DNA of 19,576 bases from an uncultured Eubacteriales bacterium (GCA_900313295.1 OMQS01000081.1:1-19576), one strand, 5' to 3'. Counted from the first letter of the stretch, positions 7,013 to 14,377 are shown. Translations and numbers: made by a program. Notes: generated from the sequence alone by a model not told the origin.

Positions 7013-7747
7013 ATGTCCGGACATTCCAAGTGGCACAATATTCAGAAAACCAAGGGTGCGGCCGACGCCAAGCGCAGCGCCGCCTTTACCAAGATCGCCA
7101 AGGAGATCATCGTGGCGGTAAAGCAGGGCGGCAGCGGCGATCCCGCCAATAACTCTCGTCTGGCCACCGTTATCGCCAAGGCCAAGGCCGCCAATATGCC
7201 CAATGACAACATCAAGCGCACCATCGACAAGGCACTGGGCGCAGGCAACACCGACAACTACGAATCCGTTACTTATGAAGGCTATGGCCCCTGCGGAGTG
7301 GCCGTCATCGTGGAGGCGCTCACCGACAACCGCCAGCGCACAGCTCCCGAGATCCGCCACTATTTCGACAAATACGGCAAGGGCATGGGTGCGCAGGGCT
7401 GCGTGAGCTGGAGCTTCGACCGCAAGGGCGTCATCGTTATCAGCAACGAGGACGAAGAGCTGGACGAGGACACCGTGATGATGGATGCGCTGGATTCCGG
7501 CGCGGAGGACTTTTCTGCCGATGGCCCGGTGTTTGAGATCACCACGGATCCTGACGACTTCAACGACGTCGTGGCCGCTCTGGAGAAGAAGGGCTACACC
7601 TTTGAGAGCGCCGAGCTGGAGATGGTGCCGCAGAACTATGTCACCATGACCGGCGAGGACGACGTGAAGAGCATGGAGAAGCTGCTGGACATGCTGGATG
7701 ACAACGAAGACGTGCAGAACGTGTGGCACAACTGGCAGCAGGACTGA
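7013..7747 (+). CDS. yebC: YebC/PmpR (TACO1-family) protein
   Basis: The 244-residue protein begins with MSGHSKWHNIQKTKGAADA, the near-invariant YebC N-terminus, and contains GAQGCVSWSFDRKG (about 126-139) and an acidic C-terminal half. Members have been described as transcriptional regulators; recent work on bacterial and mitochondrial homologues points to relief of ribosome stalling at proline-rich stretches. I cannot tell from sequence which role applies. The ATG is preceded by AAGGAGAG, which overlaps the nif3-like stop codon, so translation is probably coupled. It is the last gene of the run; a strong terminator follows at 7764. In many bacteria yebC neighbours ruvC, but here it lies about 6 kb away in a separate unit. 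Confidence 0.95.
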   Translation: MSGHSKWHNIQKTKGAADAKRSAAFTKIAKEIIVAVKQGGSGDPANNSRLATVIAKAKAANMPNDNIKRTIDKALGAGNTDNYESVTYEGYGPCGVAVIVEALTDNRQRTAPEIRHYFDKYGKGMGAQGCVSWSFDRKGVIVISNEDEELDEDTVMMDALDSGAEDFSADGPVFEITTDPDDFNDVVAALEKKGYTFESAELEMVPQNYVTMTGEDDVKSMEKLLDMLDDNEDVQNVWHNWQQD

Positions 7748-7763
7748 GCGCAATACCGGCCTT

Positions 7764-7792
7764 AAAACGCACCTTTCGGGGTGCGTTTTTTT
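7764..7792 (+). terminator. Intrinsic terminator after yebC
   Basis: A 10-bp stem AAAACGCACC / GGTGCGTTTT with a six-base loop (TTTCGG) continues into an uninterrupted T run to 7792. Confidence 0.92.
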
Positions 7793-7793
7793 C

Positions 7794-7822
7794 GTCTAAA
7801 CCGAGTCATTCCCTCATACAGT
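7794..7822 (+). promoter_or_regulatory. Candidate SigE-dependent promoter of spoIVA
   Basis: CATACAGT (7815-7822) matches the SigE -10 consensus CATACAnT closely. The region about 14 bases upstream (GTCTAAA, 7794-7800) is only a weak match to the SigE -35. No sigma-A promoter was found in the 84 bases between the yebC terminator and spoIVA, which is SigE-dependent in Bacillus. The call is therefore partly inference. Confidence 0.5.
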
Positions 7823-7876
7823 AGAGCAAACGACTATGACGGCCTTGCCGTTTGCAGGAGAAAGGAATGATCGAAA

Positions 7877-9361
7877 ATGACAAATCAGGTCACGGATATT
7901 TATGAGAGCATCGCTCAGCGGACGGACGGCAATATCTATATCGGGGTGGTGGGGCCGGTGCGCACCGGAAAGTCCACCTTCATCAAGCGCTTCATGCAGA
8001 CGCAGGTGCTGCCCCGCATGGAGAGCGGCTTTCGGCGGGATCGCGCCGTTGACGAACTGCCCCAGAGCGGCTCCGGACGAACTATCATGACAGCCGAGCC
8101 GAAATTCGTTCCGGAAGAGGCGGTACAGCTGCAGTTGGCGGACGGGGTGGCGTTCGGCGTACGGCTGGTAGACTGCGTGGGCTATCTGGTGCCGGGGGCT
8201 ATGGGGCAGTTTGAGGATCTGGCGCCCCGCATGGTCATGACACCGTGGTTCGACCATGAGATCCCCATGGCGGAGGCGGCGGAGATCGGCACCCGCAAGG
8301 TGATCTCGGAGCACGCCACCGTGGGCATCGTTGTAACTACGGACGGAACCGTGACGGAGATCCCTCGGTCGGACTATCTGGAGGCGGAGGAGCGCGCCAT
8401 CCGTGAGCTGCAGAGCATAGGCAAGCCCTTTGTGGTGCTTCTCAACAGCGCCGATCCGGAAAGCGACGAAGCGACGGCGCTGGCCAGGGAGCTGGGGGAG
8501 AAATACGACGCAAAATGCCTGCCGGTGAACTGCCTGCGGCTGGACGAGGAGGAGATCCGGCGCATAATTCAAGGGCTTCTCTATGAATTCCCCCTGCAGG
8601 AAATGGACGTATTTTTGCCCTCGTGGGTGGATGCGCTGCCGGAGGAGCACCCCATCCGAAAATGTCTGGTGGAGCTGGTAGCCCAAAAGGGAAACGGCCT
8701 GACCCACATGCGGCAGATGGAGGGTATTTCCCGAGAAATGGAACAGTGCGACATGGTAGCGCGCTGCAGCGTGCTGCAAATGGATCTGGGTACAGGGCGC
8801 ACAGAATTGCAGATAGATCCGCCGAGGAGCCTTTTTTATGAAACGGTTGGCAAGGAAACCGGCTTTACAGTACAGAATGACGGCGACCTGATGAATTTAC
8901 TGACGGATATGGCAAAGATCCGGCGGGAGTATGAAAAGGTAGCGCCTGCTTTGCAAGAGGCCTACCGCACGGGGTACGGCATCGTGGCGCCCGGCTTGGA
9001 GGAGCTGGCGCTGGAGGATCCGGAGATCGTGCGGCAGGGGGGACGCTACAGCCTGAAAATGAAGGCCAGCGCGCCGTCTATCCACATGATACGGGCTGAC
9101 ATTGAAACCACGGTTTCCCCCATTGTGGGTGACGAAAAGCAATCCGAGGACATGGTAAACTATCTCCTCCAGCAGTTTGAGGGGGACACCAACAAGCTCT
9201 GGCAGTCCAACATTTTCGGCCGCAGCTTTAATGAGATCGTAGGAGACGACCTGCAGAGCAAGCTGAAGAGAATGCCGGAGCCGGCGCAGAAAAAAATGCG
9301 GGAAGCGCTGGAGCGGATTATCAACGAGGGCGGTGGAGGCCTTATTTGCATAATCCTGTAA
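7877..9361 (+). CDS. spoIVA: Stage IV sporulation protein A, spore coat morphogenetic ATPase
   Basis: SpoIVA polymerises on the forespore outer membrane using ATP and forms the platform for the spore coat. The 494-residue length equals that of B. subtilis SpoIVA (492). Visible are Walker A GPVRTGKS (26-33), the DELPQS segment near 59-64, TEPKFVP-like AEPKFVP (73-79), the LVDCVGY Walker-B region (97-103), the TRKVI and TTDGT blocks, and a C-terminal INEGGGGLICIIL that closely parallels the conserved membrane-targeting tail. ATG at 7877 follows AAGGA (7862-7866) by 10 bases; another ATG at 7867 is out of frame. It is monocistronic, with terminators on both sides, and should be expressed in the mother cell under SigE, whose gene lies 4.3 kb downstream. 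Confidence 0.97.
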   Translation: MTNQVTDIYESIAQRTDGNIYIGVVGPVRTGKSTFIKRFMQTQVLPRMESGFRRDRAVDELPQSGSGRTIMTAEPKFVPEEAVQLQLADGVAFGVRLVDCVGYLVPGAMGQFEDLAPRMVMTPWFDHEIPMAEAAEIGTRKVISEHATVGIVVTTDGTVTEIPRSDYLEAEERAIRELQSIGKPFVVLLNSADPESDEATALARELGEKYDAKCLPVNCLRLDEEEIRRIIQGLLYEFPLQEMDVFLPSWVDALPEEHPIRKCLVELVAQKGNGLTHMRQMEGISREMEQCDMVARCSVLQMDLGTGRTELQIDPPRSLFYETVGKETGFTVQNDGDLMNLLTDMAKIRREYEKVAPALQEAYRTGYGIVAPGLEELALEDPEIVRQGGRYSLKMKASAPSIHMIRADIETTVSPIVGDEKQSEDMVNYLLQQFEGDTNKLWQSNIFGRSFNEIVGDDLQSKLKRMPEPAQKKMREALERIINEGGGGLICIIL

Positions 9362-9383
9362 GGCGGAAACCCTTTATAGACGG

Positions 9384-9418
9384 CAAGGCGGATACCGCGT
9401 GTATCCGCCTTGTATTTT
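9384..9418 (+). terminator. Intrinsic terminator after spoIVA
   Basis: A perfect 12-bp stem CAAGGCGGATAC / GTATCCGCCTTG with loop CGCGT is followed by TATTTT. The end of the right arm overlaps the -35 box of coaX. Confidence 0.85.
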
Positions 9419-9438
9419 AGGAAAAAGCGTGGTATGAT
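9410..9438 (+). promoter_or_regulatory. Candidate sigma-A-type promoter of coaX
   Basis: TATGAT (9433-9438) lies 17 bp from TTGTAT (9410-9415), a weak -35 that begins inside the spoIVA terminator stem. GGAGGAG follows before the ATG at 9465. Confidence 0.6.
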
Positions 9439-9464
9439 AAAGAAAATAAAGGAGGAGAAACGGT

Positions 9465-10241
9465 ATGCTGCTTGCCATTGACATAGGAAATTCCAACATC
9501 AGCATTGGGCTGTTTGGAAAGGAAAATGACCTGAAATTTCTGGCGTCCATCGACACGGACAGCCGGAAGACCGCCGACCAGATCAGCATCGACCTGATGA
9601 ATCTATTCGCGCTGTACGGCTATGATATCAGGGATGTCAGCGGCGCCATTTTCTCCAGCGTGGTGCCGGGCATCAATTTCATGATGCACAAGGCACTGAC
9701 CCGCCTGCTGGGCAGGGAGCCTATGGTGGTGGGGCCCGGCATCAAGACAGGGCTGAACATCCGCATGGAGGTACACAACCAGCTGGGCACTGATCTGGTG
9801 GCCAACGCTGTGGCGGCACTGGAGAAGTATCCCGCGCCCATTATCATGATCGAAATGGGGACAGCCACCACCATTTCCTATATCTCCCAGCAGCGAACCT
9901 ATGAGGGGGGCATGATGTTCCCGGGCGTGCGGCTTTCGCTGGATGCGCTGTCGGAGCATTCGGCGCTGCTGCAGAATGTGGCGCTGCAGCATCCCACGAA
10001 GAACATCATCGGAAAAAACACCGAGGACTGTATGCGCAACGGCATTGTCTACGGCACGGCTGGCATGCTGGACGGCATCATCGACAGGATCCTCGCCATT
10101 ATCCCCGACAAAAAGGCCACCATCGTGGCCACGGGGAGCAATGCGCCTGTCATCGTGCGCTACTGCCGCAACCAGATCATTTACGACAAGTATCTGCTGA
10201 TGGAAGGGCTGCGGCTGATCTATCAGAAGAACAGGGGATAA
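9465..10241 (+). CDS. coaX: Type III pantothenate kinase CoaX (divergent motif)
   Basis: The enzyme phosphorylates pantothenate in the first step of coenzyme A synthesis. The 258-residue protein is of usual size and ASKHA-type. It has DIGNSN with D6 (phosphate-binding motif), LGTD with D110 (equivalent to the catalytic GxD Asp), GTATT (132-136), GGMMFPG and IIGKNTEDCMRNGIVYG. Unusual points: the residue before MGTATT is E130 where the family normally has Asp, and the C-terminal ATGG is ATGS (222-225). These may affect the monovalent-cation or nucleotide site, or mark a paralogue. ATG follows GGAGGAG (about 9451-9457). The gene converges on pfk with a shared terminator between them. Confidence 0.87.
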   Translation: MLLAIDIGNSNISIGLFGKENDLKFLASIDTDSRKTADQISIDLMNLFALYGYDIRDVSGAIFSSVVPGINFMMHKALTRLLGREPMVVGPGIKTGLNIRMEVHNQLGTDLVANAVAALEKYPAPIIMIEMGTATTISYISQQRTYEGGMMFPGVRLSLDALSEHSALLQNVALQHPTKNIIGKNTEDCMRNGIVYGTAGMLDGIIDRILAIIPDKKATIVATGSNAPVIVRYCRNQIIYDKYLLMEGLRLIYQKNRG

Positions 10242-10273
10242 AAAATCAGCAGCCTAACGGCTGCTGATTTTTT
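10240..10273. terminator. Bidirectional terminator between coaX and pfk
   Basis: AAAAAATCAGCAGCC (10240-10254), loop TAAC, then GGCTGCTGATTTTTT (10259-10273). It forms a GC stem flanked by A6 and T6, so a T tract follows the stem when read from either side. It serves coaX (+) and pfk (-) and overlaps the coaX stop codon. Confidence 0.92.
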
Positions 10274-10285
10274 ATCGTATATTGA

Positions 10286-11524
10286 TTACTTGGCCAAGAC
10301 TTTTTTCAGCTTGGCGAAGCGGGGCAGGGAGTCCTGCTTCGGGAGATCCGGCTCGCCCTGGATCAGGGGCAGGGCGTACTCAATGAAGCGGTGGGTCACG
10401 CCGGTGCCGTCTTCATTGATCCACTCGCGGGGAATCTTTTTCTCCACGTTGGCCACCTCCATGAGGGGAACCAACTTGGTCTTGCAGGCGTAGCGGCCGT
10501 TCTGAATGCCGCGCTCAAAGGCGATCATGCGGCCGTTGATGCCGGCCACGGCGTTCTCCACGGCGGCCTTGCCCGCCATATAGGACTCCTCAATATCCGT
10601 TTCGGAGGCCAGATGCGCGCCGCAGCGCTGCAGCAGATTCAGCTCGATGCCGCGAACCTTGGCGCCGGTCTCCTCCTTGATGACCTCCGCCAGAACGGAG
10701 GCCAGACCGCCCATCTGGGCGTGGCCGAAGCCATCGGTCTTCTCCACCTTGGCGTCGGACACGAAGCCGCCGTCCGCGTAGTGGATGCCCTCGGACACTG
10801 CCACAAGGCAGTTGCCCTTTTCGGCATAGACACGCTTGACATCCTCGATGAACTTGGGCATCTCAAAATCGGTCTCGGGCAGGTAAATAAGGTCGGGGCC
10901 GGCGCCGTATTCTCCGGCCAGTGCAGCGGAGGCGGCCAGCCAGCCGGCGTGGCGACCCATGATCTCCATGATGACGATCATGCCGGTGTCATACACATGG
11001 GAATCGAGATATACCTCCATCATGGAGGTGGCTATGTACTTGGCGGCGGAGGCGTAGCCGGGGCAGTGGTCCGTGCCGTAAAGGTCGTTATCAATGGTCT
11101 TGGGCACACCCATGACGCGGCACTCGTAGCCCACGGACTGCATGTACTGGTTGATCTTGTTGCAGGTGTCCATGGAGTCGTTGCCGCCGTTATAGAAGAA
11201 GTAGCGCACGTCGTATTTCTTGAAGATCTCCAGAATGCGCTTATAGTCCGTGTCATCCACAGCGGGATCGGCCAGCTTGTAGCGGCAGGAGCCAAGCGCG
11301 GAGGAGGGGGTGTATTTCAGCAGGCGCAGCTCCTCGGGATCCTCCTGCCCCATGTCGAAGAGCCGGTCGTTCAGAACGCCCTTGATGCCGTGCTCCGCAC
11401 CCAGCACGCGGGTGATGGCGCCGCTTTTGAGCGCTGTGTCGATGACGCCGTAAGCGCTGGCGTTGATGACGGATGTGGGGCCGCCGGACTGGCCGATGAT
11501 GCATGCGCCTTTCAGTACATTCAT
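10286..11524 (-). CDS. Phosphofructokinase, probably pyrophosphate-dependent
   Basis: The 412-residue enzyme converts fructose-6-phosphate to fructose-1,6-bisphosphate. Catalytic PKTIDND (141-147, with D145 and D147) and MGRHAGW (189-195) are present, as is GQSGGPTSVIN near the N-terminus. Donor-specificity positions indicate PPi rather than ATP: GGNDS (113-117) has Asp at D116 where ATP enzymes have Gly (GGDGS), and K142 replaces the Gly of PGTIDND. This follows the known PPi-PFK rule and is inference, not assay. ATG at 11524 has GGAGG 10 bases upstream (CCTCC at 11535-11539 on the plus strand). The gene is divergent from fba, the next glycolytic step, and ends at the bidirectional terminator. 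A repressor-like site overlaps its promoter. Confidence 0.92.
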   Translation of the reverse strand: MNVLKGACIIGQSGGPTSVINASAYGVIDTALKSGAITRVLGAEHGIKGVLNDRLFDMGQEDPEELRLLKYTPSSALGSCRYKLADPAVDDTDYKRILEIFKKYDVRYFFYNGGNDSMDTCNKINQYMQSVGYECRVMGVPKTIDNDLYGTDHCPGYASAAKYIATSMMEVYLDSHVYDTGMIVIMEIMGRHAGWLAASAALAGEYGAGPDLIYLPETDFEMPKFIEDVKRVYAEKGNCLVAVSEGIHYADGGFVSDAKVEKTDGFGHAQMGGLASVLAEVIKEETGAKVRGIELNLLQRCGAHLASETDIEESYMAGKAAVENAVAGINGRMIAFERGIQNGRYACKTKLVPLMEVANVEKKIPREWINEDGTGVTHRFIEYALPLIQGEPDLPKQDSLPRFAKLKKVLAK

Positions 11525-11583
11525 GAAACAAATTCCTCCTGAATTGAAATGTATGGGAATATTTTGGGATTTTTTGCAACACT

Positions 11584-11612
11584 ATTTTACCATAAAACTT
11601 TCACAAAGTAAA
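11584..11612 (-). promoter_or_regulatory. Sigma-A-type promoter of pfk
   Basis: Minus-strand TTTACT (11607-11612), 17 bp, TAAAAT (11584-11589). Both hexamers deviate modestly from consensus. The AGTAAA of the -35 overlaps the operator-like sequence at 11599-11609. Confidence 0.65.
11599..11609. promoter_or_regulatory. Operator-like site shared with the XRE-gene operator
   Basis: TTTCACAAAGT is identical to the core of the inverted repeat at 15191-15207. The preceding AAAA also matches. The right half-site is imperfect (GTAAAC rather than GTGAAAC). It lies over the pfk -35/spacer and 13 bases upstream of the fba -35. Confidence 0.5.
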
Positions 11613-11622
11613 CGCCAAACCC

Positions 11623-11650
11623 TTGCAAATTCAAAATAATGTGGTACAAT
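11623..11650 (+). promoter_or_regulatory. Sigma-A-type promoter of fba
   Basis: TTGCAA (11623-11628), 16 bp, TACAAT (11645-11650), with TGG directly before the -10 box giving an extended -10 (TGn). Confidence 0.75.
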
Positions 11651-11665
11651 CTACACCGAGAGACG

Positions 11666-11680
11666 GAGCCGGAACGGCTC
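11666..11680 (+). other. Small leader hairpin upstream of fba
   Basis: GAGCCG, loop GAA, CGGCTC, followed by AAAAAA. It lies in the expected 5' leader, 16 bases before the ribosome-binding site AAGGAG (11697-11702). A role in message stability is possible but unproven; the downstream run is A, so it is not a terminator on this strand. Confidence 0.45.
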
Positions 11681-11711
11681 AAAAAATATACTTGAAAAGG
11701 AGATCATGATC

Positions 11712-12650
11712 ATGCCTCTGGTTACTTCTAAGGAAATGTTTGAAAAAGCCTATAAGGGCGGCTATGCCATCGGCGCCTTCAACGTGAACAATATGGAGAT
11801 CATTCAGGGCATCACGGAGGCGGCTGCGGAGCTGAAGGCACCTCTGATTTTGCAGGTGTCCAAGGGCGCCCGCGCCTATGCCAACCGCACCTACCTGATG
11901 AAGCTGGTGGAGGCCGCCGTCATTGAGACCGGCCTGCCCATCTGCCTGCATCTGGATCACGGCGACAGCTTTGAGATCTGCAAGAGCTGCATTGACGACG
12001 GCTTCACCTCCGTGATGATCGACGCTTCCTCCAAGCCCTTTGCCGAAAACATTGCCCTGACCCGCCAGGTGGTGGAGTATGCCCACGACCACGGCGTGGT
12101 GGTTGAGGCTGAGCTGGGCACCTTGGCCGGCATCGAGGACGAGGTGAAGGTGTCCGCCGAGGATTCCTCCTACACCCGTCCGGAGGAAGTGGAGGAGTTC
12201 GTGGAAAAGACCGGCTGCGATTCTCTGGCCATTGCCATCGGCACCAGCCACGGCGCTTATAAGTTCAAGCCCGGCACCAAGCCCCAGCTGCGCTTTGACG
12301 TGCTGGAGGAGGTGGAGAAGCGGCTGCCCGAGTTCCCCATCGTGCTGCACGGCTCCTCTTCCGTGCCCCAGGAGTTCGTGGAGAAGATCAACAAGTACGG
12401 CGGCAACATGCCCGGAGCCATCGGCGTGCCCGAAGATCAGCTGCGCAAAGCCGCGTCCATGGCCGTGTGCAAGATCAACATCGACTCCGACCTGCGTCTG
12501 GCCATGACCGCTTCCATTCGGGAGCACTTTGCGCTCTATCCCGCCGACTTTGACCCCCGCCAGTATCTCAAGCCCGCCCGCGCCGCTATCAAGGCCATGG
12601 TGGCGCACAAGATTGTGGACGTGCTGGGCTGCGACGGCAAGGCATTCTGA
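11712..12650 (+). CDS. fba: Class II fructose-bisphosphate aldolase
   Basis: The zinc enzyme splits fructose-1,6-bisphosphate into dihydroxyacetone phosphate and glyceraldehyde-3-phosphate. The 312-residue protein begins MPLVTSKEMF, then GGYAIGAFNVNN. The catalytic D82 and zinc ligand H83 lie in HLDHGD, further zinc ligands are H180 (GTSHGAY) and H213 (VLHGSSSVP), and NIDSD (257-261) contributes to phosphate binding. Two in-frame ATGs exist, 11706 and 11712. The second is preferred because AAGGAG (11697-11702) is then 9 bases away rather than 3, and the family starts with MPLV. Codon choice is strongly biased, consistent with high expression. It is divergent from pfk and ends at a strong terminator. 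Confidence 0.96.
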   Translation: MPLVTSKEMFEKAYKGGYAIGAFNVNNMEIIQGITEAAAELKAPLILQVSKGARAYANRTYLMKLVEAAVIETGLPICLHLDHGDSFEICKSCIDDGFTSVMIDASSKPFAENIALTRQVVEYAHDHGVVVEAELGTLAGIEDEVKVSAEDSSYTRPEEVEEFVEKTGCDSLAIAIGTSHGAYKFKPGTKPQLRFDVLEEVEKRLPEFPIVLHGSSSVPQEFVEKINKYGGNMPGAIGVPEDQLRKAASMAVCKINIDSDLRLAMTASIREHFALYPADFDPRQYLKPARAAIKAMVAHKIVDVLGCDGKAF

Positions 12651-12672
12651 GAACACGCCCCTTCAAAATCGA

Positions 12673-12706
12673 AGCACCTCGCCAAAGATGGCGGGGTGCT
12701 TTTTTT
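12673..12706 (+). terminator. Intrinsic terminator after fba
   Basis: An 11-bp stem AGCACCTCGCC / GGCGGGGTGCT (one T-G pair) with loop AAAGAT is followed by six T. Confidence 0.92.
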
Positions 12707-12716
12707 GCGCCCGAAA

Positions 12717-12749
12717 ATGACGGGTTTCACACGGAGGCGGCAGTATAAT
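12717..12749 (+). promoter_or_regulatory. Candidate Spo0A-type promoter of spoIIGA-sigE with long spacer
   Basis: A perfect TATAAT (12744-12749) has no -35 at 16-18 bp. A TTGACA-like ATGACG (12717-12722) lies 21 bp upstream, overlapping TGACGGG, a 5/7 match to the 0A box TGnCGAA. The B. subtilis spoIIG promoter is known for a 22-bp spacer with 0A boxes over the -35, so the arrangement is suggestive. Confidence 0.45.
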
Positions 12750-12775
12750 CAAGAGGCAAAAGGGAGGTGACGGCA

Positions 12776-13699
12776 TTGAGCATCTACATCGACCGCGTGT
12801 TTGTGCTGAATCTGGCGGTGGACTACCTGCTGCTGATGGCGGTGGCGCGTCTGGCGGGAACGCCGCTGCGCAGGCTGCGGTTTTTGCTGTGCGGCGCAGG
12901 AGGAGGCTTGTATGCCGCCGCCGTCTTTTTCCCGAGCCTGACATGGCTGGCGCATCCGGCGTGCAAGCTGGCCGTGGGTGCCGGCATGGCCTGGGCAGCC
13001 TTCGGGCGGGAGCGGCACAAGATGAAGCTGATCGGCCTGTTTTTCCTGCTGTCCGGAGCGCTTGCGGGGGTGATATTGGCAGTGGGCTTCTGCGTCGGTG
13101 CGCCGGAGCTGTTATTGGGCAGGATCTATCGGGCGGAAATTGACTGGAAGCTGCTTTTGGGCGGGACGGCGGCGCTGGCGGCCGCGCTGCATCTGCTGTT
13201 CCGGCAGGGAGCCAGACACGGAGGGGGAGAATTGATGAAAGTTCAGGTGGCTATAGATGGCAAAGCAAAGGACTTTACAGCGCTTTATGACACGGGAAAT
13301 ACGCTGCGCAATCCGGTGGATGGGCGGCCGGTGCTGGTGATGGAGCAGGCGGCGCTGCTGGAGCTGCTGCCGAAAACGGAGGCGGATATACTGAAGGAAA
13401 AAAACGCACCGGAGACGGCCATGGCCAGACTCTATTCCGCCGGAAGCAGACTGCGGTTCACGCTGCTGCCCTACCGCAGCGTGGGCATGGAGACGGGGCT
13501 TTTGCTGGCGGTACGCAGCGATTACATCGCTTTGAGCCGCAGGAGGATCCCGCGGACGCTGATCGCCCTGTCCCAGGGGCCGGTGAGCGACGGCGGCGGA
13601 TACTGCGCCCTGTGGGGCGGCGCGGAAAGGGGGGAGCGCATTGAAAAATCTGCTGATGCAGATCCGGCTCTGGCTGCTGCGAATCGTCAGGCGGGATAA
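12776..13699 (+). CDS. spoIIGA: Sigma-E processing peptidase SpoIIGA
   Basis: SpoIIGA is a membrane aspartic protease that removes the pro-sequence of SigE. The 307-residue protein has an N-terminal half with about five hydrophobic segments (roughly residues 6-25, 33-52, 58-77, 86-108 and 126-144) and a cytoplasmic protease domain with the active-site [12 protein letters not shown] (catalytic D172). TTG at 12776 is taken as the start because AGGGAGGTGA (12761-12770) lies 5 bases before it. The GTG at 12767 sits inside that ribosome-binding site, so it is rejected. The last 59 bases overlap sigE in another frame; this tail (after about residue 288) does not look conserved. The adjacent sigE gene confirms the assignment. 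Confidence 0.93.
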   Translation: MSIYIDRVFVLNLAVDYLLLMAVARLAGTPLRRLRFLLCGAGGGLYAAAVFFPSLTWLAHPACKLAVGAGMAWAAFGRERHKMKLIGLFFLLSGALAGVILAVGFCVGAPELLLGRIYRAEIDWKLLLGGTAALAAALHLLFRQGARHGGGELMKVQVAIDGKAKDFTALYDTGNTLRNPVDGRPVLVMEQAALLELLPKTEADILKEKNAPETAMARLYSAGSRLRFTLLPYRSVGMETGLLLAVRSDYIALSRRRIPRTLIALSQGPVSDGGGYCALWGGAERGERIEKSADADPALAAANRQAG

Positions 13700-14345
13700 A
13701 GTAATGTACATAGGCGGCAGCGACACGCTGCCGCAGCCGCTTACCAGAGCTGAAGAGGCGGAGCTAATCGCGCGCATGGGGCAGGGGGATTTTTCCGTGC
13801 GGCAGACACTCATAGAACGGAATCTGCGGCTGGTGGTATATCTGGCGCGGCGCTTTGAAAACACGGGCATCAACATGGAGGATCTCATATCCATCGGCAC
13901 CATCGGGCTTATCAAGGCCATCAATACCTTTCGGGCGGACAAAAACATCAAATTAGCCACCTATGCCTCCCGATGCATCGAAAACGAGATCCTCATGTAT
14001 CTGCGAAAAAACTCCGCCCAGCGGACGGAGATCAGCTTTGACGAACCCCTGAGCACGGACTGGGACGGAAAGGAGCTGCTGCTCAGCGACGTGCTGGGCA
14101 CGGACGGGGACACGGTGATGCGCCCCATCGAGGCGGACGTGGACAGGAAACTGCTGCAGGATGCCGTGGGGAAGCTGTCCTCCCGAGAGCGGGACATTAT
14201 CTCCCTACGGTTCGGCCTGGGAGGAAAGAAGGAGATGACGCAGAAGGAGGTGGCCGACAGAATGGGCATATCTCAGTCGTACATTTCCCGACTGGAAAAG
14301 CGCATCATCCTGCGGCTGAAGCGGGAAATACTCAAAATGAGCTGA
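13641..14345 (+). CDS. sigE: RNA polymerase sporulation sigma factor SigE (pro-SigE)
   Basis: This is the early mother-cell sigma factor. The 234-residue protein matches SigE throughout: region 2 (about 60-122) with [18 protein letters not shown] and [17 protein letters not shown], and region 4 (about 178-230) with [23 protein letters not shown] split over the helix-turn-helix. The N-terminal pro-sequence [20 protein letters not shown] is hydrophobic/basic; by alignment with B. subtilis (cleavage before YIGGS) it would be about 22 residues, shorter than the 27 there. TTG at 13641 follows GGGGAG (13631-13636) and lies inside spoIIGA, implying coupled translation. sigG, often next to sigE, is absent here; a bidirectional terminator follows instead. 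Confidence 0.97.
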   Translation: MKNLLMQIRLWLLRIVRRDKVMYIGGSDTLPQPLTRAEEAELIARMGQGDFSVRQTLIERNLRLVVYLARRFENTGINMEDLISIGTIGLIKAINTFRADKNIKLATYASRCIENEILMYLRKNSAQRTEISFDEPLSTDWDGKELLLSDVLGTDGDTVMRPIEADVDRKLLQDAVGKLSSRERDIISLRFGLGGKKEMTQKEVADRMGISQSYISRLEKRIILRLKREILKMS

Positions 14346-14377
14346 AAAAAGTGCCGGAACAGTATCCGGCACTTTTT
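14346..14377. terminator. Bidirectional terminator between sigE and the XRE-family gene
   Basis: AAAAAGTGCCGGA (14346-14358), loop ACAGTA, TCCGGCACTTTTT (14365-14377). The stem has A and T runs on its two sides and serves both converging genes. Confidence 0.92.

Noticed and set aside
10391..11542. 383-residue open frame on the plus strand antisense to pfk
   Set aside because: It is rich in His, Gly, Val and Leu with no recognisable motif, mirrors the pfk codon bias, and has no ribosome-binding site; it is a shadow of a biased gene.
11706..11711. First ATG of fba
   Set aside because: It is only 3 bases from AAGGAG; the second ATG at 11712 has 9-base spacing and gives the usual MPLV start.
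12767..12775. GTG at 12767 as spoIIGA start
   Set aside because: The codon is part of the AGGGAGGTGA ribosome-binding site; TTG at 12776 is correctly spaced.
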